From assembly GCA_009668225.1 (NCBI GenBank), contig WJYK01000016.1, positions 38,558 through 102,557 of the forward strand: a DNA stretch of 64,000 nucleotides. Direction: 5' to 3'. The DNA is from Enterobacteriaceae bacterium RIT693. GTDB taxonomy: Bacteria; Pseudomonadota; Gammaproteobacteria; Enterobacterales; Enterobacteriaceae. The translations under genes were made by a program, and so were the position numbers. The notes beneath the pieces are model-generated. The model was not told the DNA's origin, searched no databases, and worked only from the letters and a program-made list of their open reading frames with translations. How positions within the stretch are numbered: position 1 is the first letter of the stretch; each line of letters starts with the position of its first letter. Positions 58,885-64,000 of the stretch are shown in pieces.

Positions 58885-61248
58885 TTACCGACAGGTCAGT
58901 GGACCCGTTTGTGGAATATCCTTCCCCCCGGCAGGATAATAAAATTGCACTGTGCAGACGCCTGTTGCCGTAGTGACCTTAAGCCGGTTATGTAACTCGA
59001 GAGCATCAAAATAAACCATGCCATCAAAACCCACGACCGCATTCTGACCCGAATCCAGCGTGGCTATACTTCCCTGCGTAATGGCGTAGCCATGAGTATC
59101 AACCAGCATCACCTGCGCCGCACGAACGGGCGTAATGCCAAATTTCACCAGTACGCCGGACCGGTCTGCGGGAGTGGCGTCAGCGCTGATTCGGTTAATT
59201 CGCATGCTGGCGGGCAGGTCCATCGGGTCAATACTCAGCAGATTATTCTGATAGCTGTTCAGGGGCGTGACCAGCAGTAATCCCTGGTCGTCGCTGGTTC
59301 CCACGAGGTTGTTTTCCAGTTTTACCGGAACACCGGCAATACCATCGGTGGACACCACCGCAAAACCGTTACCGATCTCCCGGGCGGCGAACAGCCCTCC
59401 TGCCATCGACACCAGGGAGCCGCTGGCACCTGCGTAACCATAGTGAGTATCAGGCATCTTATTAACACCTGCGTAGATATTGCCGTGACGCCCTTGATAC
59501 CCCACCTCTCCCTGCGCCCCCGGCCGGGATGAGTGACGACTGGCAGCAATATTCCAGCCCCATCCACCGTCCGGGGGCTGCGACTGGCTGGCATTTATCA
59601 TGTATCCGGAGTGGTTGTTCATACGCAGCAGCGAACTGCCGGCATTCAGCCCGTTACTGAAAGCGAATGTCATCATCAGCCAGAGACTGCTGTCCCGACT
59701 GTTATCCACGTTCTGACTGGCGCCGAGGCTAAGATAGACATTCTGTGCCACTGATTTAAACCAGTTCGCACCGGCATAGCGAACCGCTCTTTCCTGCGGA
59801 TAACGAAACTGCAGGTAGCTCAGGCTGAAATTACCCAGTGACTCTGTCCCATACCCCACTACCGAGTTGCTGCTTAACGCCGGCGGGGGCTGACCATAAT
59901 GGGTAGCCACATCGTGATAGCGACCTGACGTGAGGGTGGTCATTGTGCTGAAGGTAAAGTTATAACCGGACCAGCGATAACCGGCGCCATACAGCGCCCC
60001 CCTTTGACCTGAGTCCGTACTCATCGCCAGAGTGGCTGACAGAGTACCGCTGCGGCTGGAGGGAACCCAGTCGGTACTGAAGCCAGCATTCGCCAGGCGG
60101 TCTGTTGCCTCAGCATGCGAACCGGCGGTTAAACTGTTACTCACTCCCCGCCGCCAGGTCCCGCTGAAAACCGGGACGTTGCCATAGTCAAAAGAGGAAT
60201 AACCATAATTCCTGCGGACAACCCCAAGCTCTGCCGACCACTCAGTCAGTCCCTGACGCAGTAGCAACTGGTCATTATAAAAAGAGAAATTCTGAACGGT
60301 CGTCCTGCCCAGGGCATCCGTGACCATGACCTGCGCATTGCCTGCGCCACTGATATTGGGCAGGCTGCTGATTTCAAAATTTCCCGCAGGTACGCTGCCG
60401 TTATAATGCTTCACCCCATTAATATAGAGCTCGACATCAGAAGGCAGGGTTGCTGAACCGAGAAAAGAAGGCAGTGGAGTAGTGGGGAGATAAGGCTGCA
60501 GGCTAAGGTTTGTACCGACCTGAATACCGGCAATGCGGGTGGGGCGCGACCAGGGTAGCGAACTGGTCAAGGTGTCCCCCGCCGTCACTGTCAGTAACCG
60601 GTCAGGAAAGGAGGACTGCCAGCGGGTATCCAGGCGACTGAAGCGGTTATCATTGTTTCCACCGTGTTTCTGTACGGCATTACGCGTTAGCTGGGTTGAA
60701 CTGAATACCCCGGATGGCTGAAAGGCGCGAAGTTCTGTAAAGCTACGGACACTTAGGGTTCTCTCCTTTGAAGCGAAGAGGTCATAATTTAACAGTATAC
60801 CTCGCGAAGTGGATGCAACCGGACTGCTCACGTCCGCCCGGGTAAACAGGGTGGTTGTGCTCAGAAGCCCGAGAGGAGCGGTTAGCTTCAGGGTCTGTTG
60901 CCTGGCATCATAGTCAATGTGTAACTGTGGAATATCACTCAGACATACCGACGCCGATGGTCTGACATCCAGCATAAGACCCAGCTGCCGCAGAGTGTCT
61001 GCACTGGCATAAAACTTCCCGTCAGCATAGCCGAAACGGACCAAACCCACGCGATTGCCGTTAAGAGTAACGTCGGGGTATAACTCAACCCCGTTTAGCG
61101 GCATGGTGTCACTTATCATCCCATTTCGTGACGCATTCACAGGAGGCCGATCTGCTGCGTAAACTTCCGGGACGAATAACCCGTTGAGCAAAATCAGTTT
61201 CGTCAGCTGACCGAATCCGTCAAAGAGCCTGTTCAGTTTTTTGGCCAT
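58885..61248 (-). CDS. Outer membrane usher of a Csu-like (archaic) pilus
   Basis: The 787-residue usher forms the outer-membrane pore through which pilus subunits are assembled. It shows a signal peptide, the N-terminal chaperone-binding domain (ELYPDVTLNGNRVGLVRFGYADGKFYAS), a long beta-barrel region with the plug (SDVELYINGVKHYNGSVPAGNFEISSLP) and C-terminal domains ending with the conserved cysteine in VCTVQFYYP. Its start overlaps the chaperone end by 29 bp. Size matches archaic (sigma) clade ushers. Confidence 0.92.
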   Translation of the reverse strand: MAKKLNRLFDGFGQLTKLILLNGLFVPEVYAADRPPVNASRNGMISDTMPLNGVELYPDVTLNGNRVGLVRFGYADGKFYASADTLRQLGLMLDVRPSASVCLSDIPQLHIDYDARQQTLKLTAPLGLLSTTTLFTRADVSSPVASTSRGILLNYDLFASKERTLSVRSFTELRAFQPSGVFSSTQLTRNAVQKHGGNNDNRFSRLDTRWQSSFPDRLLTVTAGDTLTSSLPWSRPTRIAGIQVGTNLSLQPYLPTTPLPSFLGSATLPSDVELYINGVKHYNGSVPAGNFEISSLPNISGAGNAQVMVTDALGRTTVQNFSFYNDQLLLRQGLTEWSAELGVVRRNYGYSSFDYGNVPVFSGTWRRGVSNSLTAGSHAEATDRLANAGFSTDWVPSSRSGTLSATLAMSTDSGQRGALYGAGYRWSGYNFTFSTMTTLTSGRYHDVATHYGQPPPALSSNSVVGYGTESLGNFSLSYLQFRYPQERAVRYAGANWFKSVAQNVYLSLGASQNVDNSRDSSLWLMMTFAFSNGLNAGSSLLRMNNHSGYMINASQSQPPDGGWGWNIAASRHSSRPGAQGEVGYQGRHGNIYAGVNKMPDTHYGYAGASGSLVSMAGGLFAAREIGNGFAVVSTDGIAGVPVKLENNLVGTSDDQGLLLVTPLNSYQNNLLSIDPMDLPASMRINRISADATPADRSGVLVKFGITPVRAAQVMLVDTHGYAITQGSIATLDSGQNAVVGFDGMVYFDALELHNRLKVTTATGVCTVQFYYPAGGKDIPQTGPLTCR

Positions 61249-61948
61249 TTATTGTGACTTCAAGTTTACCACCACGTGCAAAATCAGCGGCAGAGACGGG
61301 TAATACCCAGCGCATCGTTGAAGCCGGAAGAACATATCCCAGCAGCCCCGGAGTAATAACTTTGCGAACACCGCGGGAGGTTGTCAGCGTCGCCGCTGAC
61401 AACTGAGCATGGCTGTCTCCCTGATTGTGCACATCCAGAAAAATACCTTCTTCAGTATGGCTGACGTTCCACCGCAATTTTGCCGATAACGACGCTGTCA
61501 CCGCAGGCTGAACAAATACAGGAAGCGAATAGTGCAGAACAAACTGCAATCTATTTTTTTCCAACACGGTCGGAGGCAGTTCATTGATGGACAACCGATA
61601 AGCCTCTTCTATCCCTGCAGAAACTGGCCCCGTCCGTATCACCCGGATAAGCTGGCGTTCACCAGGCCTGAGCGCCAGCATAGGTGGGCTGATAACCAGC
61701 CCATGAGAAGGTGAGAGTTCGTCACTGAAGTTATTCTGTCTCCAGCGATAAACCCGCACCTGGGCATTAATTTCCCGCTCCCCTTCATTGCTCAACCAGA
61801 TGCCATCTGCATTTTGGTCACCCCGCAAAATCAGGGTGACCGGAGAAACCTGCAATCCGGATGCTGTCGCCTCGTGCAGACACACGGTTGCGGCCAGCAG
61901 GCATGTCAGCACATGCCACCACAAAGGCAATTTTGGCTTCATCAGCAT
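61220..61948 (-). CDS. Periplasmic pilus chaperone of a Csu-like system
   Basis: The 242-residue PapD-like chaperone folds and caps pilus subunits in the periplasm. It has a signal peptide, the first Ig-like domain with SGLQVSPVTLILRGDQNADGIWLSNEGEREINAQVRVYRW, the G1-strand region LRPGERQLIRVIRTG and EEAYRLSINELPP, all typical of the family. It lies 8 bp after the major subunit gene and overlaps the usher. A start two codons downstream (61942) is equally possible. Confidence 0.9.
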   Translation of the reverse strand: MLMKPKLPLWWHVLTCLLAATVCLHEATASGLQVSPVTLILRGDQNADGIWLSNEGEREINAQVRVYRWRQNNFSDELSPSHGLVISPPMLALRPGERQLIRVIRTGPVSAGIEEAYRLSINELPPTVLEKNRLQFVLHYSLPVFVQPAVTASLSAKLRWNVSHTEEGIFLDVHNQGDSHAQLSAATLTTSRGVRKVITPGLLGYVLPASTMRWVLPVSAADFARGGKLEVTINGQKTEQAL

Positions 61949-61956
61949 CCCGGCGT

Positions 61957-62487
61957 TCAGTAATTCACGTTGACCGTTACGGTATCGGCATAGCTGTCCG
62001 GGGTGTAATTAGCACCTGGGGCAGTTGCATAGACGGTATAGGTCTGTGCCAGGCCTGAACCGGTGCCAGCCACGCCGTTACCGACAGTCGTTGAAGTGGC
62101 CGTATTCCCCCAGGCGGGGCCGGTAGCCGAAGTTTGATTCAGCTGGTAAGGCACTTTATCCGTATTCGTTGCCGAGTTCGCCACCGACGACATCGCACCC
62201 GCGCCAGAAGTGTTTCCGCCATTCGCCGTTGAGGGAGCAAGACCAATAAAATAGGGGGTGGTTTTAGAGCAGTTCACGGAAATGGTGCTGTTCCCGGTGG
62301 TATTTGTCGCACTGGAATTCACAGAACCAAGATTGATGTTAGAGGTGGGACCAGCCGTGACGGAACAGGCCTTTGCAATATTAATAAGTACCTGAAAGGT
62401 TCCCGTCGATGTTACCGCGCTGGCTGAGGGAGCGATCGCGAAAGCTATACATGAAAGAACCAGACGTACTCCGGTGGCTGATTTCAT
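61957..62487 (-). CDS. Spore coat U-type major pilin (CsuA/B-like)
   Basis: The 176-residue subunit has a signal peptide ending near SASA and one SCPU domain (GTFQVLINIAKACSVTAGPTSNINLGSVNSSATNT). It ends with the same donor-strand-like sequence as the tip adhesin (GANYTPDSYADTVTVNVNY). It is the first gene of the operon, with an AAGGATAAGG site before the ATG, and probably the main shaft subunit. Systems of this type promote attachment to abiotic surfaces and biofilm in Acinetobacter. Confidence 0.9.
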   Translation of the reverse strand: MKSATGVRLVLSCIAFAIAPSASAVTSTGTFQVLINIAKACSVTAGPTSNINLGSVNSSATNTTGNSTISVNCSKTTPYFIGLAPSTANGGNTSGAGAMSSVANSATNTDKVPYQLNQTSATGPAWGNTATSTTVGNGVAGTGSGLAQTYTVYATAPGANYTPDSYADTVTVNVNY

Positions 62488-63034
62488 AACCTTATCCTTA
62501 AGTTAATTACCATATTTTAGATTTGACAATGACTGTCACTTAGCACAACAAGCAATACCTTAGTACAGTGAATATTGTTGCACCAGATCAATTTTTGATC
62601 ATTTTGTAATTTCAGATATTTCTGTAACAGCACGGATTTACAGGTCACGGATAGGGGAAAACCTTAAGTAAATTGCCCTCTTATGAGCATGATTTTTCGG
62701 AATAAGAATGACAACGCGTGGTAAAGCTAAGGGCAAAAAGCGAACAACTGGCGGTTTTAAAGAATGCAGAACAGGAAGCACAGCACGGCCTTCATGATTT
62801 CAATGGAGGACAGCAGCAGGAATTTTAATCACTTTCAGGCGGTCGTTTAATATCGGCTAAAAACCGCGCTAACTGTAGGCCCTTACAGTTAACCAGCGAC
62901 GCTATGACATGTTAAAAAACACCACGTTATGAAAGTAGATTGATGTTTTCTCATCCTTCAAATGTGATCCGGGAACCGTTGGTACGGTATTTAAACTAAC
63001 TGAATAGACAGTTTTTTTTGAAGGGGATTTTAAA
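62488..63034. other. Intergenic region upstream of the pilus operon
   Basis: About 550 bp, AT-rich near the pilus gene, where its promoter should be. A short frame reading KLRAKSEQLAVLKNAEQEAQ at about 62720–62829 has no start codon and looks like a gene remnant. No other gene is supported. Confidence 0.45.
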
Positions 63035-63256
63035 ATGAATAGACCGATCGCTCCCGTGCTGTTGCCTGCTCTTCTGGCAGGGTGCGCCACGGGTTCTCCT
63101 TGTGTGCCGGTTTACGACGATCGGGGAAAACTGGTGCACACCAATACCTGTATGAAAGGGACCACTCAGGATAACTGGGAAACTGCAGGAACTATTGCTG
63201 GCGGGGCCACAGCCCTGCCCGGGCTGACGTTGGGGATTATTGCATTAACCAAATAA
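63035..63256 (+). CDS. Small lipoprotein
   Basis: The 73-residue product has a short signal peptide with lipobox LLAGC (Cys17), then ATGSPCVPVYDDRGKLVHTNTCMKG with two further cysteines that could form a disulfide, and a hydrophobic, glycine-rich C-terminus (AGTIAGGATALPGLTLGIIALTK) that may span or sit in a membrane. GAAGGGGAT precedes the ATG. I do not know its function. A lysis-type or surface role is possible. Confidence 0.7.
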   Translation: MNRPIAPVLLPALLAGCATGSPCVPVYDDRGKLVHTNTCMKGTTQDNWETAGTIAGGATALPGLTLGIIALTK

Positions 63257-63552
63257 GGATTAAATCGACAGATAGCACAAATAAATCAAAACAAGATTAC
63301 AGGTAATAGATTCCGAGCTTATTTATCCAGTATATAAAGGTTACCAGGAGAAATAAATATATAAAATTTTTACTCGTAATGAATATTGTCATACCCCCTG
63401 AGGGTATCAGCCAATAATTTCAATGAACACCTTCTCTGAACATGCTCTATTGATACAATTACGGGTAACTAACTGAGCCATTAATCTTCAGTAGATGCAT
63501 GAAATGATAATGTTAATAACTTACAACTCTAATATTATGAAGGCACTCCAAC

Positions 63553-64000
63553 ATGAAAATTGAGAATCAAATAAATCATTATTTAACACCGTCAACCTTC
63601 CCGGAAAATACCATGATGTCAAAAAAAGAAAATGAGATGCCGCAGACACGAAGTCACAGAGTTAAACGCGGGGCTCTGAACGGAATAAAAACAACAGACC
63701 CGTTATCTGTTCGCCTGGGAATGGGAGGGCCACTGGAGTTGATTCCAGGACTCAGAGATATAAATCCGGTGGGATTTTTTCGGCGAGCATGGGGAAGAAC
63801 CACACACAATACACAGTCTGTTACTACCACGCCAGCCAGCACAGCTACAAACGAGGAGCGGGCCAGAGAATTGCCCGGATTTCGCAGAATAGTTTATCAG
63901 GGGCAAGACGCCTGGGTTCGACAAGGAAGCCAGGATGGTCTTTATGACCTCTATTTTCTTGATCACTTTAATAATCCACAACGAGCGGGAACGGTTTATC
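63553..64000 (+). CDS. Effector/toxin-like protein, partial (C-terminus outside window)
   Basis: An open frame runs from the ATG at 63553 to the window edge, 149 codons without a stop. The N-terminus is rich in Asn, Thr and Ser without a signal peptide. Residues from about 108 (GFRRIVYQGQDAWVRQGSQDGLYDLYFLDHF) follow the same pattern as residues near 580–625 of the 790-residue toxin-like protein (GYQRVVGTMHPEGYPLYARK, then YNVYYLKN). This suggests a shared module. Function is unknown; a secreted effector is the best guess. Confidence 0.55.
   Translation, partial: MKIENQINHYLTPSTFPENTMMSKKENEMPQTRSHRVKRGALNGIKTTDPLSVRLGMGGPLELIPGLRDINPVGFFRRAWGRTTHNTQSVTTTPASTATNEERARELPGFRRIVYQGQDAWVRQGSQDGLYDLYFLDHFNNPQRAGTVY

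Noticed and set aside
62703..62829. Short frame reading KLRAKSEQLAVLKNAEQEAQ
   Set aside because: It lacks a start codon and is preceded by an in-frame stop, so it is at most a gene fragment.

Overview
The window is chromosomal DNA from a member of the Enterobacteriaceae. The gene order epmA–frdABCD–ampR/ampC–blc–sugE–ecnB–ecnA–efp–epmB–yjeI–groEL–groES–fxsA–aspA–dcuA–cutA–dsbD–yjdC–tRNA-Phe matches the E. coli backbone near 94 min. The divergent ampR in front of ampC and the malonate decarboxylase operon point away from Escherichia towards genera such as Enterobacter, Cedecea or Kluyvera. The genus cannot be fixed from this window.

Layout. (1) 1–5.9 kb, minus strand: mdcABCDEF and part of mdcG, for malonate decarboxylation, uptake and cofactor attachment. 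(2) 6.3–11.8 kb: a CatB-like acetyltransferase, cytochrome b562, pmbA/tldE, yjgA/darP, a LysE-type exporter, a GNAT enzyme and epmA. (3) 12–30.8 kb: the conserved backbone listed above. It includes fumarate respiration genes (frd, aspA, dcuA), an inducible class C beta-lactamase locus, the guanidine exporter with its guanidine-II riboswitch, EF-P with its modification enzymes EpmA and EpmB, and GroESL behind a sigma-32 promoter. (4) 30.87–45.16 kb: a genomic island of about 14 kb inserted in the 3' end of tRNA-Phe. Its near-identical att ends, paired GGGGGC repeats at both ends and P4-type integrase are visible. It carries a second integrase-like protein, two adjacent 1248-residue proteins, a 219-residue orphan and a Fic protein. 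(5) 45.2–52.1 kb: tandem hairpin repeats, a secreted multidomain chitinase and a dihydroxyacetone kinase/glycerol dehydrogenase pair. (6) 52.8–64 kb: an accessory region with a large toxin-like protein, an HExxH metalloprotease-like protein, an orphan antitoxin beside a decayed toxin, an archaic (Csu-type) chaperone–usher pilus operon, a small lipoprotein and the start of another effector-like protein.

The best candidate for an undescribed system is the two-gene module at 35.2–42.7 kb. The first protein has a restriction-endonuclease-like N-terminus and a STAND-like segment whose P-loop is degenerate. The second ends in a PD-(D/E)XK nuclease motif. The genes are co-directional, 40 bp apart, closed by a long dyad terminator, and sit in an integrative island between integrase and Fic genes, which is a typical place for phage defence cargo. 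The defence role is inference. A second theme is the 52–64 kb stretch, where toxin/effector-like proteins surround an adhesive pilus operon.
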